A DNA stretch of 64,000 bases from Oscillatoriaceae cyanobacterium Prado104 (GTDB lineage Bacteria > Cyanobacteriota > Cyanobacteriia > Cyanobacteriales > Microcoleaceae). The position numbers and the translations under genes were made by a program. The notes under the pieces were generated by a model. It saw only the letters and a list, made by a program, of their open reading frames with translations, had not been told where the DNA came from and searched no databases. The DNA is taken from assembly GCA_025454405.1 (NCBI GenBank), contig JALOON010000062.1, positions 1 through 64,000 on the forward strand, read 5' to 3'. Of the stretch, positions 1 through 7,600 are shown piece after piece; within the stretch, counting starts at the first letter, position 1; each line of letters opens with the position of its first letter.

Positions 1-160
1 ATCGCATAGAGATGGTCAAAACCACAGCACTGTTTCCTTTGTGTGGTGTGTCTAATTCCCGACTCGAAACGGAGAAAAACTATGCCCAATGCCCAATGCT
101 CAATGCCCAATGCCCAATGCCCTATTCCCCCCTCACCAAAAGACTTATTCAGCAAGCCCT
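1..160. mobile_element. Right part of a MITE-like element (copy 1)
   Basis: This stretch repeats 15847-15944 almost exactly, except for about 62 extra bases near 63-123. The extra bases carry a heptamer array (CCCAATG-type units around 80-121). Its right end at 141-160 (AGACTTATTCAGCAAGCCCT) is the same terminal inverted repeat as in the complete copy. The left end lies outside the window. No transposase is encoded. A 123-residue open frame across it is repeat-derived and is not called a gene. After the element, 161-363 holds only AT-rich upstream DNA of the next kinase. Confidence 0.7.
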
Positions 161-363
161 ATATAGCTATATAACTATAAATAGTAGAATTCTACGGTTA
201 CGAATTCAAGTGACGGACGCATTAAGATTTCCCGAAACCGAGTTTTTTAGCGATATTAGAGAGTGTAAGGCTATTTTCCTTAAAGCCTGTTGCTGCTTCC
301 GAGAGAATTCTGCTTTACCGATCGCGATCTTCGATTGCTTATTTCCCACTCTCTATTATATGT

Positions 364-3159
364 ATGATTTGGGATTTTTTTAATAACCTGCTATCGATCG
401 GGAATTATATTCCGCGCGGCAACTGCTACCTTTTGCCGCCGGAGCTAGTCGCGCTTAACATCGTGTCAGACTCTATAATTGCCCTGGCATATTATACAAT
501 ACCGCTATCGCTAATTTACGCGATCGCCCGGCGAAAAAACTTGCTGTTTCGCAACATTTTTTGGTTGTTCATCGCCTTTATTATCTGCAGCGGTACTGCT
601 CATCTCGCGGAAATTTGGACGCTGTGGCATCCGGTTTATTGGGTTTCTGGCATTCTGAAAATTATTACAGCAGCGATTTCTGCTTGCGCCGCTTTCGCAC
701 TAATTCCTTTAGTAATTCAAGCATTAACTCTCCCCAGTCCATCTCAAGTAGGGGCGTTCGATCGCATCCTGCAACAAGAAATCATCGAACGCCGAGAAAC
801 GGAAGCTCGCTATCAAACTTTAACCGAAGCTTCACCGGTAGGAATATTTTATACTGACGCTGCCGGAAACTGTTTGTACGTCAACGATCGCTGGTGTCAA
901 ATTTCGGGAATGGCAGCCGATAAAGCTTTAGATAAAGGGTGGTTGCAAGGCATTCATCCAGACGATCGCGAGCGGGTTTGTACGGAATGGTATCGCGCCG
1001 CCCAAAAGCAATTGCCGTTTAAATCTGAGTACCGCTTTCAAGCAATTAATCCTATTCAAATCCGTTGGGTATTCGGTCAAGCTGTCGGTCAACGCGGAGC
1101 AAATGGAGAGGTTAAAAGTTATGTGGGTACGATTACCGATATTACGGAACGCAAGCAGGTAGAAGAGGAAAATCGATTGCTCAATGAAACTCTGGAACGT
1201 CGAGTTGCCTCGCGCACGGCTCAAATCGAAATTTACAACAAAAAATTGCAACAAGAAATAGCAGATCGAGAAAAAACAGCGCTAACTTTGTTAGAATTGA
1301 GTCAACTGCAAAATGCAATTCTTAACAGCGCTAACTACACGATTATTTCTACAGATCCCGAGGGTACAATTAAAACATTTAATCGGGCTGCCCAGAAACT
1401 TTTAGGATATTCGATAGAAGAAGTTGTGGGAAAGGTTACGCCAGCAATCATTCACGATCCTCTAGAAGTTGCTCGAAGAGCGGAAGTTCTTTCTAGAGAA
1501 TTGGGAGTCAAAATAGAGCCAGGAATTGAAACTTTTGTTGCCTTACCCTGTCGGGGAATAGCTGATGAAAATGAATGGACTTACATTCGCAAAGACGGTT
1601 CGCGGTTCCCCGTAATGCTATCTGTAACTGCTTTGTTTGACGGCAACGGAAATGTCACTGGTTTTTTGGGTATCGGTCAAGATATTAGCGATCGCAAACA
1701 AGCGGAACAAGAACTGCGCGACCTCACCATTGCCATGCAAAATGCGGTAGAAGGAATTTCGCGCCTCGATAGCGACGGGCGTTATGTAAATGTTAACCGA
1801 GCTTACGCCAATAAATGCGGTTACGAACCAGAAGAAATGCTCGGCATGGCATGGCAGCTCACCGTACATCCCGACGATATTGAGAGGTTAATCTTAGCTT
1901 ATCAGGAAATGCTGAACTCTGGCAAAGTAGAAGCAGAAGCTAGAGGCGTTCGCAAAGATGGTTTGTTTTTTTACAAGCAAATAACAATGGTAAAAGCTGG
2001 CGATTCCCAAGGTATATTTAACGGCCACCACTGCTTTATGAAAGATATCACCGAGCGCAAAATTACCGAAGCAGCCTTACAGGAAAGCGAATTCAAATAC
2101 AGGCAAATTGTAGAACTGGCAGAAGAAGGTATTTGGGTAATTGACAGCAATACCCGCACCACTTACGTCAATCGAGCAATGTCGCGAATGCTGGGATATA
2201 CAGAAGCAGAAATGTTTGGGCGATCGCTTTTTGAGTTCATGGATGAAGATGCAAAACAGGAGGCTGAAAATAAGTTAGAGCGGCGCAAGCAGGGAATTAT
2301 CGAGCGACACGAATTTAAATTCAAAGACAAGAACGGCAAAGATATTTGGACTTTTATTTCTACAAGTCCGGTAATGGACGATCGGGGGAATATGGTATCG
2401 TGTTGCGCTCTAGTTTACAACATCAGCGATCGAAAATTAACAGAACAACAACTGTTGCAACTGACAGAGGATTTGCAGCGTTCTAACGAACAATTAGAAC
2501 AATTTGCTTATGTCGCTTCTCACGATTTGCAAGAACCCCTCAGGGCCGTTACCAGCTATACCCAATTGCTGGGCCAGCGCTACCAACATAATTTGGACGA
2601 TCGGGCAGATAAATATATCAATTATATTGTCAGTGGTGCGGCCAGAATGCAACAGTTAATTAACGATTTGCTGGCTTATTCGCGCCTGGGAACCCGAGGC
2701 AAAGAATTTGAGCGGACGGATTGCAACGATGTCCTGCAGCAAAGTTTGGGTAACTTGCAAATTGCGATCGCCGAAACCCAAGCTGTCATTGTCTGTGAAA
2801 GGATGCCAACTGTAATGGCAGATGCCTCTCAACTCGTGCAGTTATTCCAAAATTTGATCGGCAATGCTATCAAATTCTGCCGTCAAGATATCCCCACAAT
2901 TCATATTTCTGTCGCCCAGCAAGATAGCGCGTGGCTGTTTAGCGTGCGCGATAACGGCATTGGCATCGATCCGGAGTACGCGGAGCGCATTTTTATCATT
3001 TTTCAGCGCTTGCACTCACGGCGCGAATATGACGGTACTGGCATCGGCTTGGCGATATGCAAGCGCATTGTCGAACGCCACGGGGGACGCATCTGGGTTG
3101 ACTCTCGGGAAGGAGAAGGGGCGACTTTTTACTTCACTATACCTATAATTAATACGTGA
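364..3159 (+). CDS. Multi-PAS sensor histidine kinase with ethylene-receptor-like membrane domain
   Basis: A membrane sensor kinase expected to phosphorylate the regulator encoded just downstream. Residues 1-125 form a three-helix membrane domain resembling the ETR1 ethylene-binding domain: Asp36, Tyr43, Pro47 and Tyr52 fall at the spacing of ETR1 Asp25, Tyr32, Pro36 and Tyr41. Where ETR1 has Cys65-x3-His69, this protein has Ser76 and His80, with a Cys one place earlier (Cys75). Four PAS domains follow (about 145-265, 310-445, 450-570 and 575-690), each ending in a D-I-[TS]-[ED]-R-K type linker, with a coiled coil after the first. The HisKA box has His720 (ASHDLQEPLRAV), followed by HATPase_c with DNGIGI and GTGIGLAICKRI. 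The kinase core is of the bacteriophytochrome (Cph1-like) type. The ligand is unknown. Confidence 0.9.
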   Translation: MIWDFFNNLLSIGNYIPRGNCYLLPPELVALNIVSDSIIALAYYTIPLSLIYAIARRKNLLFRNIFWLFIAFIICSGTAHLAEIWTLWHPVYWVSGILKIITAAISACAAFALIPLVIQALTLPSPSQVGAFDRILQQEIIERRETEARYQTLTEASPVGIFYTDAAGNCLYVNDRWCQISGMAADKALDKGWLQGIHPDDRERVCTEWYRAAQKQLPFKSEYRFQAINPIQIRWVFGQAVGQRGANGEVKSYVGTITDITERKQVEEENRLLNETLERRVASRTAQIEIYNKKLQQEIADREKTALTLLELSQLQNAILNSANYTIISTDPEGTIKTFNRAAQKLLGYSIEEVVGKVTPAIIHDPLEVARRAEVLSRELGVKIEPGIETFVALPCRGIADENEWTYIRKDGSRFPVMLSVTALFDGNGNVTGFLGIGQDISDRKQAEQELRDLTIAMQNAVEGISRLDSDGRYVNVNRAYANKCGYEPEEMLGMAWQLTVHPDDIERLILAYQEMLNSGKVEAEARGVRKDGLFFYKQITMVKAGDSQGIFNGHHCFMKDITERKITEAALQESEFKYRQIVELAEEGIWVIDSNTRTTYVNRAMSRMLGYTEAEMFGRSLFEFMDEDAKQEAENKLERRKQGIIERHEFKFKDKNGKDIWTFISTSPVMDDRGNMVSCCALVYNISDRKLTEQQLLQLTEDLQRSNEQLEQFAYVASHDLQEPLRAVTSYTQLLGQRYQHNLDDRADKYINYIVSGAARMQQLINDLLAYSRLGTRGKEFERTDCNDVLQQSLGNLQIAIAETQAVIVCERMPTVMADASQLVQLFQNLIGNAIKFCRQDIPTIHISVAQQDSAWLFSVRDNGIGIDPEYAERIFIIFQRLHSRREYDGTGIGLAICKRIVERHGGRIWVDSREGEGATFYFTIPIINT

Positions 3160-3206
3160 CGGAGCGAAGTTGAATTTTCTCTTATCATCAAAAGGATGTG
3201 TAGCTT

Positions 3207-3653
3207 GTGAACGATCGAAGCACCGTTAGACCGATAGAGATTTTATTAATCGAAGATTCTCCCAGCGATGCCGATTTGGCTAGAGAAGCCCTCGGACAGG
3301 GTAAAATTTTGAATAACTTGCATTTTGTGGAGGATGGAGTTGCAGCGATCGATTTTTTGCGCCGTCGAGGACTCTATGTTAGCGCCCCCCGTCCCGATTT
3401 GATTTTGCTCGATTTGAATTTGCCGAAAAAAAGCGGTCAAGAAGTGCTATCAGAAATCAAAACTGACCCGGATTTAAAATTAATTCCTGTTGTGATTCTA
3501 ACTACTTCGGCAGCTCAAGAGGATATCCTCAAGTCCTATTCACTCCATGCCAACTGTTACATTACTAAGCCAGTTGATTTCGTGCAGTTTACTCGCGTAG
3601 TCAAGTTAATTGAGGAATTCTGGCTCGCCGTTGTTAAACTTCCTGTAGATTGA
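3207..3653 (+). CDS. Rcp-type single-domain response regulator
   Basis: A 148-residue CheY-like receiver with no output domain. The acidic pair is in [12 protein letters not shown], the phospho-acceptor is Asp69 ([11 protein letters not shown]), then TTS and the conserved Lys (ITKPVD). The length and the SPSDADL motif match the Rcp1 family, which accepts phosphate from Cph1-type kinases. It starts with GTG at 3207, preceded by AAAGGA at 3191-3196. It lies 47 bp behind the multi-PAS kinase, so the two are probably one operon and a cognate pair. How the signal is passed on is not visible. Confidence 0.9.
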   Translation: MNDRSTVRPIEILLIEDSPSDADLAREALGQGKILNNLHFVEDGVAAIDFLRRRGLYVSAPRPDLILLDLNLPKKSGQEVLSEIKTDPDLKLIPVVILTTSAAQEDILKSYSLHANCYITKPVDFVQFTRVVKLIEEFWLAVVKLPVD

Positions 3654-3659
3654 TTGGGA

Positions 3660-3855
3660 GTTTTGAGTTGAAGAGGGAGTTTTGAGTTTTGAGTTTCTCG
3701 GGAGTTTTGAGTTTTGAGTTTTGAGTTTTGAGTTTCTCGGGAGTTTTGAGTTTTGAGTTTTGAGTTTTGAGTTAAAGAAGAGTTTTGAGTTTCTCGGGAG
3801 TTTTGAGTTTTGAGTTTTGAGTTAAAGAAGAGTTTTGAGTTTTGAGTTTTGAGTG
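3660..3855. repeat. Heptamer array, TTTTGAG family
   Basis: Short tandem repeats of TTTTGAG, interrupted by CTCGGGAG and AAAGAAGAG spacers, fill the gap between two signalling genes. The minus-strand open frame across it (rich in KTQNS) is a translation of the repeat and is not called. Confidence 0.9.
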
Positions 3856-3865
3856 ATGTCAATTT

Positions 3866-5386
3866 ATGTGGATTAAAATTCTGTTAGTAGAAGACAATCC
3901 GGCTGATGCCGATCTGCTTGCTGAACTTTTAGAATTATCTGTGGAAGTGCAGTGGGAACTGGTGTTGGTTGAGTTCCTACACGAAGCGATCGCCCATCTG
4001 TCCAAACAGCCCTTTGATGTAGTTTTGCTCGACCTTTCTTTGCCCGACAGCAGCGGTTTGGAAACCTTAACTCGCCTGCAACAAGTTGCTCCAGATACGG
4101 CAATGGTGGTGATGACGGGATTGGATGACGAAGCGATCGCCCTAGAATCAGTGCGCTTGGGAGCTCAAGATTACATTGTCAAAGGTCAAATTACTACGGA
4201 ATTATTAGTCAAAGCAATTCGCTACGCGATCGAACGCTCTCAAACATCTCAAATGCTGCGGGAAAGCGAGCGGCGTTTTCGAGCAATTTTTGACTCTTCG
4301 TTTCAACTAACAAATTTGCTCACTCCCGCAGGAATTGTGTTAGAAATTAATCAGACAGCCCTGGATTTTTCCGGTCTGAGATCGGGCAATATTATCGGCA
4401 AGCCGATTTGGGAAATGCCTGTGTGGACGCATTCGCCCAACGTTAAAAAACAGTTGAAAGAATTCATCGCCAAAGCCTGTCGCGGCGAGTTAGTTCGCAG
4501 CGAAATTGACTTGTTAGGAAAAAGCGGTCAAATTATCACAGTTGATTTTTCGGTGAAGCCAGTCAAAAATGACACGGGAGAAGTTTTGCTGCTGATTGCT
4601 GAAGCCCGCGATATTAGCGATCGCAAGCGAGCTGAAGCAGAAGTTTTAAAAACCCTGGCACGAGAAAAGGAACTTTCCGAACTCAGAGCTAAGTTCGTGA
4701 CTATGGTTTCTCACGAATTTCGCACCCCCCTGACAACCATCCAATTTTCAGCCGGATTGCTGCAAGATTACAGTGCTAATTGGTCTGAAGAAAAAAAATG
4801 CACTCATTTCGTGCGGATTCAACAGGCGATTAAACGCATGACAGAATTATTGGAAGATATTCTGGTAATTGGCAAAATCGAAGCCAACACGCTGAAATTT
4901 AAACCGGTTCCCTTAAACCTGGAAAAATTCTGCCGCCAACTGGTAGAAGACCAGCAACTCAACGATAGCAACCGACACGCCATATCCTTTATTTTTGAAG
5001 GGGGCAACTGTGAAGCTCAAATGGATGAAAAACTACTGCGACAAATGCTGGGGAACTTACTTTCCAATGCCATCAAATATTCTCCAGAAGGTACTCCTGT
5101 TTACTTGTACCTTTCCTGTCAAAAATCAGTGGCAATATTTCAAATTAAAGACAGCGGCATCGGGATTCCGCCGGTCGATCGAGAGCGGATCTGGGAAACT
5201 TTTTACAGAGCTACAAATGTCGGCACTATCTCTGGCACCGGTCTCGGGTTAGCAATTGTTAAAAGAGCGGTTGAACTGCACGGTGGCACGATCGCGATCG
5301 GCAGTCAAGAAGGAGTGGGTACAACTTTCACCGCGATGCTGCCTTTAATTTGCAATTCCATCCAGTCTCAAGATGAACCATTATAA
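3866..5386 (+). CDS. REC-PAS histidine kinase
   Basis: A 506-residue cytoplasmic kinase with an N-terminal receiver. REC spans 1-125, with the acidic pair in LLVEDNPADADLL, Asp56 in LLDLSLPDSSG and Lys in YIVKGQ. A PAS domain follows at about 135-255, ending in DISDRKRAE. HisKA has His283 (MVSHEFRTPLTTI), and HATPase_c has an N box in LLSNAIKYSPEG, DSGIGI and GTGLGLAIVKRAVELHGG. The receiver-before-kinase order suggests it is a phosphorylation target of the upstream kinase or regulator and then acts as a kinase itself. The ATG at 3866 follows the heptamer array by about 10 bp and no good Shine-Dalgarno is visible, so expression may depend on read-through from upstream. Confidence 0.9.
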   Translation: MWIKILLVEDNPADADLLAELLELSVEVQWELVLVEFLHEAIAHLSKQPFDVVLLDLSLPDSSGLETLTRLQQVAPDTAMVVMTGLDDEAIALESVRLGAQDYIVKGQITTELLVKAIRYAIERSQTSQMLRESERRFRAIFDSSFQLTNLLTPAGIVLEINQTALDFSGLRSGNIIGKPIWEMPVWTHSPNVKKQLKEFIAKACRGELVRSEIDLLGKSGQIITVDFSVKPVKNDTGEVLLLIAEARDISDRKRAEAEVLKTLAREKELSELRAKFVTMVSHEFRTPLTTIQFSAGLLQDYSANWSEEKKCTHFVRIQQAIKRMTELLEDILVIGKIEANTLKFKPVPLNLEKFCRQLVEDQQLNDSNRHAISFIFEGGNCEAQMDEKLLRQMLGNLLSNAIKYSPEGTPVYLYLSCQKSVAIFQIKDSGIGIPPVDRERIWETFYRATNVGTISGTGLGLAIVKRAVELHGGTIAIGSQEGVGTTFTAMLPLICNSIQSQDEPL

Positions 5387-5507
5387 TTAGGTAAACGCTA
5401 ACAGATGTTATCAACAGTATAAGGAGGATTATTAATCATAATAAACCAGCTAAAATCGATAAATATATCAAACAAGTTAATCAAAAAAGCCAACAATAAA
5501 AGGAGCA

Positions 5508-6605
5508 ATGACTGTGGCAATCAAAATATTAATAATTGAAGATGAAGAACCAATTAGAGAAAACATTTTAGAGCTGCTAGAAGCAGAGAAGTTTATAGCA
5601 CTGGGGGCGACGAACGGTAAAGCCGGTATCAAACTAGCTCTCGAACAAATTCCCGATTTAATCTTGTGCGACGTGATGATGCCGGAAATTGACGGCTACG
5701 GCGTTCTGAAAGCCCTGCGATCGGAACCGATAACCGCCACAATCCCCGTGATTTTTCTCACCGCCAAAGCCGATAAAACCGACGTTCGCCTCGGCATGGA
5801 ATTGGGAGCGGACGATTACATTACCAAGCCTTGCACACCGCAAGAACTGCTGAAAGCAATTGCAATTAGATTGGAAAGGCAGAAAACAATTAGCAGTCGT
5901 TCCCAAGAAAAGCTGGACGAAATGCGCAACAATATTAGTATGTCATTGCCCCACGAACTGCGGACTCCTTTGAATGCAATCCTCGGTTTTTCCGAGCTAA
6001 TAATATCAGAATATGACGTTTTAGAGCGCTCTGATATCTTAGAAATGGTCGGTCAAATTCAAGTTTCGGGTCAGCGCTTGTACCGCTTGATTCAGAATTT
6101 TTTGCTCTATGCCGAACTGGAAATAGCAGCAACCAATCCCGAACTGGTTCTTGAGATGCAAAACGGCGAATTGAACGGCGTCAAATCTTTGCTTGCTGAA
6201 AAAGCGAGGCAGCAAGCAAAACAAGCTAATAGAACAGCAGACTTGCAACTCAACTTGCAGGAATCTTTGGTAAAGATCGACATGATGAAACTGACAAAAA
6301 TTCTGGATGAATTGCTAGACAATGCATTCAAGTTTTCTGTAGAAGGCACTCCGGTTTGTGTGAGGACTGAAGTTAAAAATAATTTTTTTATTCTATCTGT
6401 TAAAGACAAAGGGCGCGGAATGTCTGCCGATCGAATTTCCCAAGTGGACGCTTACATGCAGTTCGATCGCAAAATCTACCAACAAGCAGGTTTGGGATTG
6501 GGTTTGGCAATTATCAAACGCATTGCCGAATTGCACGGCGGAGAATTAAAAATAGAAAGTTCGCCAAACCAAGGAACGATCGCCCGTGTTTTTCTGCCCA
6601 TGTGA
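5508..6605 (+). CDS. REC-histidine kinase without PAS
   Basis: A 365-residue receiver-kinase. REC spans 1-125 with Asp55 (LCDVMMPEIDGYG) and Lys in YITKPCTP. HisKA has His149 ([19 protein letters not shown]). HATPase_c has DELLDNAFKFS, a divergent G1 box DKGRGM and GLGLGLAIIKRIAELHGG. AAAGGAG at 5498-5504 stands just before the ATG at 5508; GTG at 5514 is a possible alternative with wider spacing. It follows the previous kinase by 121 bp on the same strand and may close the same transcription unit. No output domain is present, so its partner is not identified. Confidence 0.9.
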   Translation: MTVAIKILIIEDEEPIRENILELLEAEKFIALGATNGKAGIKLALEQIPDLILCDVMMPEIDGYGVLKALRSEPITATIPVIFLTAKADKTDVRLGMELGADDYITKPCTPQELLKAIAIRLERQKTISSRSQEKLDEMRNNISMSLPHELRTPLNAILGFSELIISEYDVLERSDILEMVGQIQVSGQRLYRLIQNFLLYAELEIAATNPELVLEMQNGELNGVKSLLAEKARQQAKQANRTADLQLNLQESLVKIDMMKLTKILDELLDNAFKFSVEGTPVCVRTEVKNNFFILSVKDKGRGMSADRISQVDAYMQFDRKIYQQAGLGLGLAIIKRIAELHGGELKIESSPNQGTIARVFLPM

Positions 6606-6910
6606 GAGGGAGTTTTTCGGGAGTTTTTCGGGAGTTTTTCGGGAGTTTTGAGTTTTGAGTTTTGAGTTTTGAGTTTTGAGTTAAAGAATAGTGAGAGAAT
6701 TTTGAGTTTTGAGTTTTGAGTTAAAGAATAGTGAGAGAATTTTGAAGTTTGAGTTTTGAGTTGAGAGGGAGTTTCTCGGGAGTTTCTCGGGAGTTTCTCG
6801 GGAGTTTTGAGTTTTGAGTTTTGAATAGAAGAAAAATTTTGAATTTTGAGTTGCTGGGGAGTTTTGAGTTTTAAGAATTCTTTAACTCAAAACTCAGAAT
6901 TTAAAACTCA
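6606..6910. repeat. Heptamer array, TTTTGAG family with GGGAGTTTCTC units
   Basis: About 300 bases of tandem TTTTGAG units mixed with repeats of GGGAGTTT(T/C)TC. Near 6880 the orientation switches to the complementary CTCAAAA form. No gene or promoter is recognisable in it. Confidence 0.9.
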
Positions 6911-6914
6911 AAAT

Positions 6915-7262
6915 TTAAAGGTTTTCGCCAGTTGTTTTGACGATAGAAGTTAGAATACGAATCAGTTCATCAACATGGTTTAGCGGTTCGTTCACATCAA
7001 CATTTACTATCTGGGATGCTTGCAGTAGCCTTAACCAATATTGAGTTTCTCTAGCTTCTTTTGAGGCTATAGACATTTTGGCTAAAAAGTCTTTTCTACT
7101 TTGTCCTGCACTAGCTTCTTCTACATTCGCACCTATGCTAGTTCCACTTCGCAGTAATTGTTTAGAAATGACATACTCTCGTTGTTCTTGAAGTTTACGG
7201 TAAAGTTGGATAATTTCCAGGGCAAACACAAAGCTTTTATTTTGAATAATACTTTTACTCAT
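6915..7262 (-). CDS. Four-helix-bundle protein (S23/IVP family)
   Basis: A 115-residue, mostly helical protein of the family first seen inside 23S rRNA intervening sequences. Family marks are an N-terminal FALEIIQLYRKL helix, LLRSGTSIGANVEEA and the helix KEARETQYWLRLL. Homologues assemble into small oligomers; the molecular role is not established. It is isolated between two TTTTGAG arrays and is not inside an rRNA gene here. Such genes are often associated with mobile or repeat-rich DNA. Confidence 0.88.
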   Translation of the reverse strand: MSKSIIQNKSFVFALEIIQLYRKLQEQREYVISKQLLRSGTSIGANVEEASAGQSRKDFLAKMSIASKEARETQYWLRLLQASQIVNVDVNEPLNHVDELIRILTSIVKTTGENL

Positions 7263-7284
7263 ACATTAAACTCCTCCTCCACGT

Positions 7285-7600
7285 TGAAAACTCAAAACTC
7301 AAAACCATCTCACTCCCCTACCACTCAAAACTCTCTCACTATTCTTTAAGTCAAAACTCCCGCAAAACTCAAAAACTCAAAACTCAAAACTCCCGAAAAA
7401 CTCATAACTCCCGAAACTTAAAACTCTCTTTCAATTCAAAACTCAAAACTCAAAACTCCCGAAACTTAAAACTCTCTTTCAACTCAAAACTCAAAACTCA
7501 AAACTCCCGAGTCACTCAAAACTCAAAACTCAAAACTCCCTCACTATTCTTTAACTCAAAACTCAAAACTCAAAACTCAAAACTCCCGAACAACTCAAAA
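7285..7600. repeat. Heptamer array, CTCAAAA orientation
   Basis: Tandem CTCAAAA units with CTCCCGA and TCACTATTCTTTAA spacers, the complement of the array at 6606-6910. The two arrays therefore flank the four-helix-bundle gene as long imperfect inverted repeats. Confidence 0.9.

Noticed and set aside
12-383. 123-residue open frame at the window start
   Set aside because: It runs through the MITE copy and a heptamer array and overlaps the kinase start; its composition is repeat-derived.
3557-3862. 101-residue minus-strand frame rich in KTQNS
   Set aside because: A pure translation of TTTTGAG heptamers.
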